From Ipomoea triloba (taxonomy: Eukaryota; Streptophyta; Magnoliopsida; Solanales; Convolvulaceae): a stretch of 64,000 nucleotides of DNA. The stretch spans positions 17,262,227-17,326,226 of the forward strand of contig NC_044917.1 in assembly GCF_003576645.1 (NCBI RefSeq), in the 5' to 3' direction. Shown here piece after piece: positions 28,850-39,791 of the stretch. The notes below the pieces were generated by a model. It saw only the letters and a program-made list of their open reading frames with translations, ran no database searches and was not told the origin of the DNA. The translations under genes were made by a program, and so were the position numbers. Within the stretch, counting starts at the first letter, position 1, and each line of letters begins with the position of its first letter.

Positions 28850-31800
28850 GTCTATTCTCTTGGAATTGCCGAGGGCTTGGCAACCCGACGGCAGTTCGAG
28901 TACTTGCGGACTTGGTCCGTGCTAAGAGGCCGAAGGTGGTTTTTCTAATGGAGACGTTTGTTGATAAAAGGAGGATGGAGGTGGTGCGCGTACAGGCTGG
29001 TTTTGACAGTATGTTTGTGGTGGAGGCTGTTGGGCATAAGGGTGGTCTAGCGTTATTGTGGCAAAATTCTGTTGAGATTGACATTCAGGGTTTTTCGAGT
29101 AACCATATTGATGCTTCAGTGTGTTTGGATGTAGGTAAACCCCAATGGAGATTTACGGGGTTCTATGGCTATCCAGAAAGATTTAGGCGACGGGAGTCCT
29201 GGCAGTTACTACGCACGCTTGCTGCACAGTCTACCCTACCGTGGGTGATTATGGGAGATTTCAATGATCTCCTTCATCAATCGGACAAACGGGGAAGATT
29301 ACCTCACCCGGAGTGGCTGCTCTCGGGTTTTAGGGATGCGGTGGAAGATTGTGGCCTTATTGAGTTACCTTTTGAAGGGCCTCAGTTTACTTGGGAGCGT
29401 TCAAGGGGTACAATGAATATGGTTGAGGAAAAGCTTGATAGGATTTTCACTTCTGATTCTTGATTAACACTTTTCGATGGTGCCATGCAACCTCGTTACT
29501 GTGTCCGTATAGCGATCACCTTCCGCTATTGTTGACTCCAGAGGTTCTTGTTCGGGGCGCCAATAGTAGGAGGTTTTGTTTTGACAACATGTGGTTACGG
29601 GAGGACAAATGTCGTGAGATCGTTACGCAAAGTTGGGACCGAACGAGGGGCCTAGATATTTTTGCTAGAATGGAATGCTGTGGCCGGGATATTTGGTGTT
29701 GGGGCCGTGTGTATAATAAGGAGTATCAGCGTAAGATTGAGGCATGTAAGCGCCGGTTGGGATATTTACGTAAAAAACGTGACACAAATAGTATGATGGA
29801 GTATTCCAGAACGGAAAAAGAATTCCTCTACCTCCTTGAGCAGCAATATAGTTTCTGGAGGCAGAGGGCTAAGGAACATTGGTATAAGGGAGGTGATACC
29901 AACAGTAAGTTTTTCCATAATTCCCTAAAGGCTAAGAAGCGCCGGAACAGAATTCTTCGACTAAAAAATGCAGCAGGGGGTTGGGTAGACGATGAAGCCG
30001 GAATGGGTACTGTGATGGTAGACTACTTTGACAGCCTGTTCAAATCTGATCAGGGGAGTATGTCTGATGTTCTTGAGTGCATTGAGGCCAAGATTTCGCA
30101 ACAGGATAACACTATGTTACTACGGCCTTTAAGTTCTGATGAGGTACGTGTTGCGTTGTTCCAAATGCATCCTGATAAGTCTCCGGGGCCTAATGGCATG
30201 AGCCCTGGATTCTACCAACATTTCTGGGACATAGTTGGTGGTGAGGTTACTCGGTTTTGTCAATCGTTTATGGAATCTGCGAAGTTACCTGGTAAAGCGA
30301 ATGATACATTTATTGTGTTGATTCCAAAAAAGGCGAAACCGGAGTCCATGATGGACTTGCGTCCTATTGCCTTGTGTAACGTGTTGTACAAGGTTGCAGC
30401 TAAGGTATGCGCAAACAGGTTGAAAATTTTGTTAAATAGGATTATCTCACCAGCTCAAAGTGCATTTGTGCCGGGCCAGTTAATTAGTGATAATATTATG
30501 ATTGCCTATGAAGTTCACCATTTTTTAAAACGGAAAACTCAAGGCCGGGAGGGGGTGGCGGCCCTGAAAGTTGACATGAGCAAAGCTTATGATCGGGTGG
30601 AGTAGAAGTTTATTGAAGCAGTGTTAGTCAAGATGGGTTTTGCGCGTCATTGGGTGGATATTTTGCTGGAATCAGTTTCTACAGTTAAATATCATATATT
30701 ACACGAACAAAGTCAGTTGGGTCCGATCATCCCGGAGAGAGGTATTCGACAGGGAGACCCCTTGTCTCCATATCTCTTTTTACTCGTGGCTGAAGGGCTC
30801 AGTGCGCTAATTGAAAGAAGTATGCGTATGGGAGCACTGCATGGGGTACGTGTGTCCAAGGGAGCACCGGCAATCTCTCACCTTCTATTTGCGGATGATT
30901 GCTTTCTCTTTTTTCGTGTGAATTCCCAGGAGAGTATGGCTATGAGGGTTGTTCTTGATGTGTATTCTGTTGCTTCTGGACAGCGGATTAATTTTGACAA
31001 ATCCTTAGTCTGCTTCAGTTCAAATGTTGTGCATGAGACCAGGGCCACGGTGGTACACACGCTGGGTGTGAGGGAGGGTAGCACTGCTGGGAAATACTTA
31101 GGTTTGCCCTCTGTAGTGGGCAGAAGGAAAAATGAGATTCTAGGGTTCATCAAAGACCGAATTCTGACTAGAATAAGAAGTTGGAATGCTAAGTACCTAT
31201 CTCGTGCGGGCCGTGAAGTGTTGTTGAAAAATGTCTTACAAGCAATGCCGGTCTATGAGATGATAGTGTTTCTTCTTCCAGTTGGTCTGTGCAACGAAAT
31301 CTAGACTATAATGAATGAGTACTGGTAGACTGGATCGGTTAGGAGTGGGAAGGGGATTCGGTGGAGGAGTTGGAATGGTCTATGTGCTCCTAAATCTAGA
31401 GGAGGCATGGGTTTCAGAATGCTCCATGAGATGAATATGGCCTTGCTTGGTAAACAAGCTTGGAGGTTAATTACTCAGCCGGACTCGTTGGTGGCTAAGG
31501 TATATAAGGCTCGGTACTATCCGAGTTTATCTTTCCTAGAAGCGGTGGAGGGGAGTAATCCGTCATTTATCTAGAGAGGCATGTTAGCTGTACAGGATAT
31601 GTTGCGTGATGGGTGTCGCCGCTGCATTGGGAATGGGCTGAACACAATTATTAGCAGTGATGCGTGGCTTCCGGACGATGATAATCCCTACGTCCAGTCA
31701 GTGCTAGATGAGACTGTTTTCTATGCTCCGGTTGCGTCGCTTATGAATTCTCACGGTACGTCCTAGGACATGGATTGTGTTAATGAAATTTTTGAAGCTC

Positions 31801-32891
31801 GTGATGCTAATTTAATTTATAAAATCCCTATTAGCAGACGTAAACCGGCGGATGGATGGGCTTGGCATTGGGATCATAAGGGCAGCTATACGGTTAAGTC
31901 TTGCTACCGTCGGCTCTCGCGTCAAGTTCAAGATGATCGTCCCTGGAGCCGAATTTGGGCTTTGCACGTTCCTCCTAAGGTCAAGTCATTTTGTTGGCAG
32001 TTAGCCTCCTTTTTCCTACCCACACGGGATGCTTTATTGTTACGACATGTCAATTGCTCAATTACTTGTCATATGTGTAGGGCTACGGAGGAGAGTGCGA
32101 TGCATCTGTTTGCTACATGTAGTGAGGCAAGGAAGCTCTGGGCGAGATTAGGGGTGTCGGTAGGTGTTCACCAAAACTCTAATATTTCAAGTTGGTTCTT
32201 TGATGGCTTAAGGGTTTTGAGTGACGAGAAGTTGGATAGTATGGTTATGTCTTGTTGGGGGCTGTGGAATAGCAGGAATGAAAGCATATGGAATGGTACC
32301 CCTTTTGATCTTGATCTGTTAATTCAACGTGCAGCATCCTTTTTGGCTGGTTGGCGAAGTGCAAATGAGCTGCCACAAGACCAAGGTAATCGCCAGCATG
32401 TTACGAAGTGGAAGAAACCTTTGCATGGCAGGATTAAATTAAACACCGACGCTGCTCTAGATCTTGGTAGCGGTATGACAGGGATCGGCTAGGTCTTGCG
32501 CGATGAGGATGGCCGTTTTCTTGCAGCAAAAAATGCCAAACTATCTGGTTTGTTCGATGTGAAGGTCGCAGAGGCTATCGGGGTGCGAGAGGCGTTGAGT
32601 TGGTTGATGGACACCGGTATGGGCAGTGTGGATGTTGAAACAGATTCACAACTCTTATTTAATGCCTTATCTTGTAATTCTTTTCTTTCGGATTTTGGTT
32701 TGGTTGTTGACGATATTAAAGAACTGGCATCTTTGATAAATGATGTCGAGTTCGGGTTTGTTAAGCGATCTGCGAACTGTGCCGCCCATAGTGTTGCTAG
32801 GGAGGTCTTTTCTGAGTCAGGTTGCGGGGAGTGGTTTGACATTCCTCCTGTTTTCCTTGTTGATTGTCTGATTTCTGATTCAATGAATTAA
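28846..32891 (+). pseudogene. LINE ORF2: endonuclease, reverse transcriptase, zf-RVT and RNase H, with stops
   Basis: ORF2 should nick target DNA and copy the LINE RNA. Visible in order are the apurinic-type endonuclease (FSWNCRGLGNPT, MGDFND, SDHLP; 28846-29530) and the reverse transcriptase (SPGPNGMSPGFYQHFW, LRPIALCN, VDMSKAYDRVE, GIRQGDPLSPYLF, catalytic FADDC near 30888). A zf-RVT region (PPKVKSFCWQL to HMCRATEESAMHLF) and an RNase H (LNTDAAL, EAIGVREAL, VETDSQLLFNAL) follow. In-frame stops are at 29461, 30603, 31302, 31326, 31572, 31764 and 32490. A frameshift lies between 29463 and about 29490. Most stops replace positions normally occupied by Trp. Otherwise the protein is very well preserved, so loss of function is recent. 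Confidence 0.9.
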
Positions 32892-33007
32892 GCTTTTCCC
32901 TTCAAAAAACAAATAAATTCTTTTTTTAAAAAAAGTGTTATCATCATCTTTCTTTTGAAGTGACGAGATGAATTCGTAATCACTACTTAAAGGTGTAGAG
33001 TGGATAT

Positions 33008-33345
33008 TGTTGATTTTATTACTTTTGGTCAGTCAACAGCAAGCCAACACTACCGCTAAGATAACGAGAATATAGGAAATATATAGAGAAAAGAAAAATA
33101 TGGAGAGAATATAGGTGTTGTATTGCTATGAATTGCTTGCCCCCCTTCACAGGGTCTATTTATACATATTTTGGGCCTAGAGTCCTGCAAGGAATAAGAA
33201 TCCCAGACTGCCTTATATTGTGAGTCCTAGTTACATTATGAATGATAAGCCCTCATCCTTATTATATTACAAATATTAAGCTCAATCCTTATTAAACTCC
33301 TCGGTGGCTCCGTATTGGGTATCCTTTTTGGGCCTTCTTGATACA
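33008..33345 (-). repeat. 3' LTR of a non-autonomous LTR element (minus)
   Basis: The minus-strand sequence runs from TGTATCAAGAAGGCC to AAAATCAACA. It matches the repeat at 35379-36604 over its whole length, with clear divergence. A TATA box (TATAAATAG on the minus strand, about 33156-33164) supports LTR identity. It contains the uninterrupted site AGTTACATTA at about 33231, occupied by a MITE in the partner LTR. Confidence 0.65.
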
Positions 33346-33836
33346 GTTATTTTCTTGGGCTGGTCCATGTGGCTCAGGCGTAGTTTACCATCAATCATCT
33401 AGTCCCCTACTTTCTTGAGATTTCACGAAGTTGATGTTTTACGAAAGTATCACAAAAATATTTTCCAACCAGTTTTTTGCTTCAAATATTCAAGTCTTCT
33501 TTCGACCAATTACATCTCTTAAAAAATATATATTTACCTGTGAACTCATCAAAGATATTAAAAAAAATCCCCCACCAATCAATCATGCTTATAAACACGG
33601 GACACGAGATGACATCCGAAAAAATTAATCGTAAATCTTTTCTCCCTCTCTCTTTTTTTGACTGGCCGATCTGGTCCAGATGGTCAGACCGACCGATTGG
33701 TCGAATGACTCCCGTCGGTCACTTGAGGCGTGACCATATCATTTTTTTTGTTTCTTTTTTTTTTTTTTGCTTCGTTTTTTTTTTCACTTTTTCTCTCTTT
33801 TGTTTTCTTTTCTTCTTTTTGTTTTTTTTTTTTTGG

Positions 33837-33837
33837 N
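33837..33837. other. Single n between identical 15-mers
   Basis: Thirteen T followed by GG stands immediately left and right of the n. This is a third case of a single n flanked by a direct duplication, as expected from an unmerged overlap in a low-complexity tract. Confidence 0.8.
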
Positions 33838-34454
33838 TTTTTTTTTTTTTGGTTTCGTTTTGTTTTTTTTCCTTATTTATTATTATTCTTTTTTCTCTCC
33901 TTTTTGTTATTTATTTATTTATTATTTTTCTTTGTTTTCTTTCTTTTTTTGGGGGGGGAGGGGAGAGGGGAGAGGGGAGGACAAAATATATCAAGTTGAT
34001 CTATCTATCAAGTTCATCAAACCAATCACCCATCTATCTACCTGGTCACCCTTCCTGCCTGACCAGTCCAACTGACTGGTCACCCATCCTGTCTGGCCAG
34101 TTTGACTAACTGGTTACTCTTCCTGCCTAATTACTCTTCCTGTCTGACCACTCCGACAGATTGGTCACCCATTCTTCCTAACAAGTATGACTAACTGGTC
34201 GATCAACATATATAATTATTATATTCGACCGTCGTTTATTTTGTCTGACCAGTCTACCAGACTAGTCCAATCATGATTTTTTTTGTTGAGAATAGTCCAA
34301 TCATGATTTTTTTTGTTGAGAATGTTCTAGTTCTCAAATTATTGACCCTGTACTGCAATTATCCATCCAGTACTCCATTATCCATCCAATACTACTCTTG
34401 GTTAATTTTTTTAGAACGCTTTGATTTTTCAGTTTTGTATCCCATCCTCCACTA

Positions 34455-35335
34455 AGCAGTGGGAATAAGAGTCGTCCACCGAGTGGTGGGAAGATGATTC
34501 GTTCACCTAGTTGTGGGAGGATGAATTGTCCACCTAGTGGTGAGATGATGAAACATCCACCTAGTGGTGGGAAGATGAGTTGTCCACCTGGTAGTGAGAA
34601 AATGTGTTGTCCACTTAGGGGTGGGAAGATGAATCGCCCACTTTGTGGTGAGAAGATAAGTCATCCACCTAGTGGTGGGAAGATGTGTCGGCCACCTCGT
34701 GATGGGAAGATGAGTCGTCCACCTAGTGGTGGGAAGATGAGTCATCCACCCAGTGGTGATCAGTCGTTATACCATGGACCATGGTCCATAATGCATTGTG
34801 GACCATGGGTTATGGTTGATACTGCAGTTGTGTTAAACTGATACTGCAGTTGTGTTAAAAGGATACTGCAGTTGTGTTGAAAGGTAACTGCAGTTGCGCG
34901 AAACAGAGGTCGTGTCATCCCTCTGAAACTAAAGTTATGTTGAACGGATACTGCAGTTGTGTTGAAAAGATACTACAGTTATGTTGAACGGATACTGTAG
35001 TTGTGTTGAAGGGATGAACGGTCTCTGTTCCGTGCAACTGCAGTTTCCTTTCAACACAACTGTAGTATCTTTTCTAACACAACTACAGTATCCGTTCAAC
35101 ATAACTGCAGTATCAGCTATGATCATGGTCCATAATGCATTGTGGACCATGGTCCACAATATAATTTGCGAGTGGTGATATGATGAGTTGTCCACATAGT
35201 GGTGGAAAGATGAATCGTCTACCTAGTGGTGGGGATACGAGTCGTCCACCTAGAGGTGGGAAGAAGAGTCATCCACCTAATGGTGGGAAGATGAGTCGTC
35301 CACCTGGTGGTGGGAAGTTGAGTCGTCCAGACAGC
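34455..35335 (+). repeat. 27-bp minisatellite interrupted by a MITE
   Basis: About eleven degenerate copies of a 27-bp unit (GTCGTCCACCTAGTGGTGGG plus AAGATGA) lie at 34455-34760 and about six more at 35171-35335. The MITE at 34761-35170 separates them. The unit is a multiple of three, so it reads as a PPSGGKM peptide repeat, but no start, domain or context supports coding. Confidence 0.9.
34761..35170. mobile_element. Mutator-like MITE (ACCATGGTCC family) in the minisatellite
   Basis: The ends CAGTCGTTATACCATGGACC and, inverted, CGCAAATTATATTGTGGACC form terminal inverted repeats. AGTGGTGAT is duplicated on both sides (34752-34760 and 35171-35179), giving a 9-bp target site. The interior has TACTGCAGTTGTGTTGAA repeats in both orientations, which can fold into a large hairpin. 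Confidence 0.85.
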
Positions 35336-35360
35336 GTCAATGTTGGTTTTCCATATCGAT

Positions 35361-35378
35361 CCCCACAGACAGCGTCAA
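35361..35378 (-). other. Candidate primer binding site, Ty3-type
   Basis: The minus strand directly after the 5' LTR end reads TTGACGCTGTCTGTGGGG. It resembles the TTGGCGCCGTCTGTGGG site I recall from plant Ty3 elements of the Tat group, with two CpG-decay-like changes. A second copy of the same words lies at about 35329-35346. Confidence 0.45.
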
Positions 35379-36604
35379 TGTTGGCTTTATGACATTTGGA
35401 CAGTCAACGACAGGCCAACACTACCGCTAAGGTAACAAGAATATAGGAAATATATAGAGAATTGGAAAATATGGAGAGAATATAGGTGTTATATTACTAA
35501 GAATTGCTTGTGTCACATTTATACATATTTTGAGCCTAGAGCCTGCAAGGAATAAGAATCATAGACTACTTCATATTGGGAGTCCTAGTTACATTAAGTT
35601 GTTATATCGTGGACCATGGTTCACAAAGCTTTGTGGACCATAGTCCAAAAATGGCGTTGTTTCTTTAAGTAAAGAAACGGCTGCCGTCACATCTTAACGG
35701 AGCCCCGTAAATGAAACTACATTTTATCACAAATGAAGCTGCTTTACATTTGTTTTTATATTATCAAATGAAATTGTAGTTGAATTGAAATGAAATTGTT
35801 GTTGTGTTGAAATGAAACTGCAGTGTATATACAATGTAACTGAATAACAGTTTCAGATATTTGAGTGTCTATTGTCTAATGAAACTGTAGTTATATCGAA
35901 ATGATATTGTAGTTGTGTTGTAATGAAACTATAGTGTATATAAAATGAAAATTAATAACAACTTCAAATATTTGAGTGTATAATGTTGAATGAAACTGTA
36001 GATATATCGAAATGAAACTATAGTTGTGTTGAAATGAAATTACAATGTATATAAAATGTAACTAAATAATAGTTTCACATATTTGAGTGTCTATTATCCA
36101 ATGAAACTGTAGTTATATCGAAATGATATTGTAGTTGTGTTGTAATGAAACTATAGTGTATATAAAATGAAACTGAATAACAATTTCACATATTTGAGTG
36201 TATAATGTTGAATGAAACTGTAGTTATATCAAAATGATATTGTAGTTGTGTTGTAATGAAACTATATTGTATATAAAATGAAACTGAATAATAGTTTCAC
36301 ATATTTGAGTGTATAATGTCGAATGAAACTGTAGTTGTGTTTAAATGAAACTGCAGTGTATATAAACTGAAACTAAATATGTTACACAAATAGAGCTACT
36401 TTACACATAACGGCGCGGGCGGGTGTTGTTTCTTTTCATTAAAAGAAACGGCACCCTTTTGGACCATGGTCCACGGTATAATTTGCGAGTTACATTATAA
36501 ATGATAAACCCTAATTCTTATTATATTACAAATATTAAGTCCAATCCTTACAAAACTCTTCAGTGGCTCCGTATTAGATATCCTTCTTGGGCCTTCTGAT
36601 ATAA
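35379..36604 (-). repeat. 5' LTR of the non-autonomous element, split by a MITE
   Basis: Without the insertion at 35597-36487 this is about 325 bp, collinear with the LTR at 33008-33345 (GCCAACACTACCGCTAAG, TATAGAGAA, and TGGCTCCGTATT near the end). It is well diverged from its partner, so the element is old. Confidence 0.65.
35597..36487. mobile_element. Mutator-like MITE with internal tandem repeats, empty site known
   Basis: The terminal inverted repeats are TTATATCGTGGACCATGG and, at the other end, CCATGGTCCACGGTATAA. AGTTACATTA is duplicated at 35587-35596 and 36488-36497. The partner LTR has this site once (about 33231), which proves insertion. The interior consists of about five copies of a roughly 110-bp repeat containing TGAAACTGTAGTTATATCG and ATATTTGAGTGTATAATG. 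Confidence 0.88.
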
Positions 36605-37144
36605 TATTTAAAATTTTGATGAGAAGAAGTTTGGGTCTTTATTTATTGTTGTGTATACATCGTCCATGTTCTTTTGGTCAGATGACTAGACTTCAATTCT
36701 TTAATTTTGTTTTGTTACTTGGACAAGTATGACCCAACGAATCATATTGGTTAATTACTTGTTTTAAAGCTTTTTTTTTAGTAATTTAATTTTAAGATGA
36801 CATGTTTGAAATTTTTTTCTTCTTTAATATATTATTATATATTATACAAAGAGTCAATATCGCCTCCACTAAAGCTCAAACACACCCCCTCTCATGTGGA
36901 GTGCAACCGGATGTCACTAGACCACAACGTTTTTGGTCCTGACATCATCTTATTGGTAGTTAAATTTATTTTTTAATTAATGATAAGGTCAACCAATTCA
37001 GTGGATGCCAAATGTCAAATCCCGATGAATGAGCATTTTCCATAATTAAATTAGCCCCTAGTAGGGACGGAGCCAGGAAATGTTTCCAGTGGGGGCGAAA
37101 CATAAAAGAGATGGTTCAAAAAATGAAACACTTAATTAAGGAAT
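36605..37144. other. AT-rich intergenic DNA with two dispersed repeats
   Basis: No gene. 36603-36710 resembles 40593-40690 (TTTTGGTCAGATGACTAGACTTCA). 36850-36945 resembles 48610-48700 (AGAGTCAATAT...CTACTGAA, then a GGTG/CACTAGA region). These are old interspersed repeats of unknown class. Confidence 0.5.
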
Positions 37145-37610
37145 ATAATCATAAATATTGTTGTATATAGGCGAAAAATAAGACACATCAAAACTTTATA
37201 AAAATATTCATAACAATATATAAAACATAATTAATTTGATAAAATAATTCAAATAGAAAACACATTATAAATTACACATCTCATTATTAATTTCTAATAT
37301 AGTCAAAAATATTGTTGGATATAGATAAAAATAAAACACATTAAAACCCTATAAAAATATTGATAACAATATATGACATAATTAATTTGATAAAATAATT
37401 TAAATAGAAAACACATATTATAAATTACACATCTCATTATTAATTTTTAATATAGTCATAAATATTGTTAAATATAGGCAAAAAATAAAACACATCAAAA
37501 TTTTATAAAAGCATTCATAACCATGTATGAAACATAATTAATTTGATAAAATAATTTGAAATAGAAAACACATTATAAATTATACATCTTATTATTAATT
37601 TTTAAAAAAG
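37145..37610 (+). repeat. Tandem repeat, about 150-175 bp, three copies
   Basis: ATAAATATTGTTG...AAATAAAACACATCAAAA...ACATAATTAATTTGATAAAATAATT...ACACATTATAAATTACACATC recurs three times with small indels (starts near 37150, 37305 and 37455). No coding potential. Confidence 0.85.
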
Positions 37611-37773
37611 TTATATATATAAAATTAAAAAAAAAAAAAACTTTGAAGAAGCTATTGAAAGGAAAATGTTATATATATGTATATATTAAAAAAGCTACCG
37701 TATGAGAACTCAAAAAAAAAAAAAAAAAAAAGCTACCGTATGAAGAAAGCATAGTAGGTAAGAATTTAATTAT

Positions 37774-38172
37774 GAGTTTATTACCGAAATGGTCCCTCGA
37801 CTATTGCCGAAATTACTAATTTGGTCCTCGACAATTTTTCGTGCCCAATTAAGTCTCTCGACTTTGAAAAATTTAACCAATTTGGTCCTCCGTTTATGTT
37901 ACCGTTAAACATCCGTTAAATCGGGACCAAATTGGTAATTTTGCTATAGTTAAGGGACCATTTTAGTGATAAAATAATTACCAATTTGGTCCCTTGACTA
38001 TATAAAAATTACCAATTTGATCTCGATTTAACGGATGTTTAACGGTAACATAAACGGAAGATCAAATTGGTTAAAGTTTTCAAAATCAAGGGACTTAAAT
38101 AAACACAAAAAATTGTCGAAGACCAAATTGATAATTTTGCAATAGTCAAAGGACCATTTCAATAATAAACTC
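37774..38172. mobile_element. Fold-back element with 9-bp target-site duplication
   Basis: The 399-bp element starts GAGTTTATTACCGAAATGGT and ends with its near-perfect inverse. The two halves are inverted copies over almost the entire length (AATTTGGTCC, CGTTAAACATCCGTTAAAT), so it can form one long hairpin. TTTAATTAT flanks it (37765-37773 and 38173-38181). Nine bases fit Mutator-like transposition. Confidence 0.9.
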
Positions 38173-38181
38173 TTTAATTAT

Positions 38182-38965
38182 TTAAGATTTTTTTAACCTC
38201 TATAATATTTTCTCTTTGATCATATCACGCATCTTGTATTTCACAATTCATCTTCTTTGCAAAGTCATAGGGACAACTGGACAAGATAGTGGGGACCTCG
38301 CGATTGGGTTCAATTTTTTTTGTTATTATTATTTTTTATATAAATAGATCAAAAATTCATACAGAACTCCAAATTGTAAAGTGATTGAAAGGTTCCTCCA
38401 AATTGTAAGGAAGTGAGGAAGAGAGAGGTGAAAAGAAAAATAAAATAAAAAACAATTGTAGAGAGCTGAGAAAGGGAGGTAATTAGGTAAAGATGGAGAT
38501 GGTAAAAGACAAACAAAACATTTCAAATTAAAGTTTTGACAAGTTTATTATTATCTCATGCTTTAAAACAAAGTTTGAACATATACTGCATTGTAATGGA
38601 GTCAGTAGTATTCAAAAATGATAAGACTTCTTTAGCTATTTGGTTGTCATATTCACTTAAAACCAATTGGTGATAACTAGGTAGATATTAACCATTTAAT
38701 CACATCTCTTCATGATAAATCACAACGTCACATCTCGAATCGAGTAGGAACTGAACTCGGTCAACCCGCTCGACGCCCAACAATAATTGCATTAGTATTA
38801 GAGTAAAGTGAAAAATATATCATGAAAAACTATGTTTTTAATTTCTCAATTATTTTTTACTAATCGTTTTAATTATTAACTTTTGGTCGCTCCAATATAC
38901 TTCTTAACTTTTTTTTAAAAATTATTTAGTCATTGGAGCACGAAAAGTGGTAAATTCCATTAAGG
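38182..38965. other. Intergenic DNA, nothing recognised
   Basis: AT-rich, no supported gene or repeat. Confidence 0.5.
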
Positions 38966-39511
38966 GTGTGCTTGGTAACCCGTAAAATGACTTCCGGAAA
39001 ATGTTTTCTGTGTTTTCTGTGTTTGGCAACGTCCGGAAAACATGGTCAACGGAAAATGTTTTCCGTTGACCAAGGAAAATCAGTTCATTTTTTCGAAAAA
39101 TGACTTACGTAATTTTTTTCCGTAAGTCATTTTACGGAATCGCCAGAATAGCTGTTTCGCATGTTTTCGCCCAAAACCCGCCATATCACTCATGACCATA
39201 GACCAAGGAGGTGGGAAAACCGCCAAAAACCTTTGCTACATTTTTATTTTTATTTATTTTTTTTTTAATATAAATTCTATTTTTTATTAAATATCATTAT
39301 TTTAATAACTATTATAATTTTTTATATTTTAAATAAAACAATTACAATGTTTAATTATACAAATCTATCCATTTTCAAGAAAATGAACCAAACACACAGA
39401 CAGTTTTACATAATACATCTAAACACTGGAAATGAAACTGTTTTTCGAAAAATGACTCATTTTCCAGAAAACATTTTCCAGAAGTCATTTTCCTGCTTTC
39501 CAAACGGACCC
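38966..39511. mobile_element. Harbinger/Tourist-like MITE
   Basis: The termini GGGTGTGCTTGGTAACCCGT and, inverted, GGGTCCGTTTGGAAAGC are flanked by TAA on both sides (38963-38965 and 39512-39514), the duplication typical of PIF/Harbinger. Subterminal regions repeat AAAATGACTT and GGAAAATGTTTTC in both orientations. Confidence 0.7.
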
Positions 39512-39514
39512 TAA

Positions 39515-39791
39515 GATTTTTACATAATACAGGTGTATTTTAGCAATTCTATACATTTTTCTTCAATCTGGGTACGTATTTTATCTGAAAAGTAGAAAAT
39601 TTGATTTCAAAAGATTCATGTAAGGGAAAACATGGATTACTGTAATTGAAGTGTAAAATTTGAGGATAGAATATTGCTAATTATATGTTTTGTAGATGAA
39701 ATATCGAAATTGAAGAGGTTAAAAAAAATAAGGATAATAAATTAATTATTTAAATACCTAAATACTAAATAAAATTCTAATGTACTTTAAT
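39515..39791. other. Intergenic DNA, nothing recognised
   Basis: AT-rich spacer between two MITEs, without coding signal. Confidence 0.5.

Larger units (their letters stand above)
27640..32935 (+). mobile_element. Nearly full-length plant L1-type LINE
   Basis: Two ORFs (ORF1 27755-28849, ORF2 28846-32891) and an A-rich tail (about 32905-32935) define a LINE of about 5.3 kb. The 5' edge is approximate. I found no convincing target-site duplication. Confidence 0.85.
33346..35378 (-). mobile_element. Non-coding interior of the LTR element
   Basis: There is no gag or pol. It holds a T-rich tract (33730-33950) with an n at 33837, degenerate repeats of CTGACTGGTCACCCATCCTG type (about 34040-34260), a 30-bp tandem duplication at 34265-34322, a 27-bp minisatellite and a Mutator-like MITE. 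Lack of coding capacity makes it a TRIM/LARD-like element. Confidence 0.5.

Noticed and set aside
33477..34109. 210-codon Phe-rich ORF
   Set aside because: It is a translation of a T-rich tract with an n in it; no start context, domain or relative.
34494..34841. Possible proline-rich repeat protein (PPSGGKM repeats)
   Set aside because: The 27-bp minisatellite keeps any frame open. There is no promoter, the array lies in a non-coding LTR-element interior, and a MITE interrupts it.
34455..35335. CRISPR-like direct repeats
   Set aside because: The units are contiguous without spacers, and the window is plant nuclear DNA.
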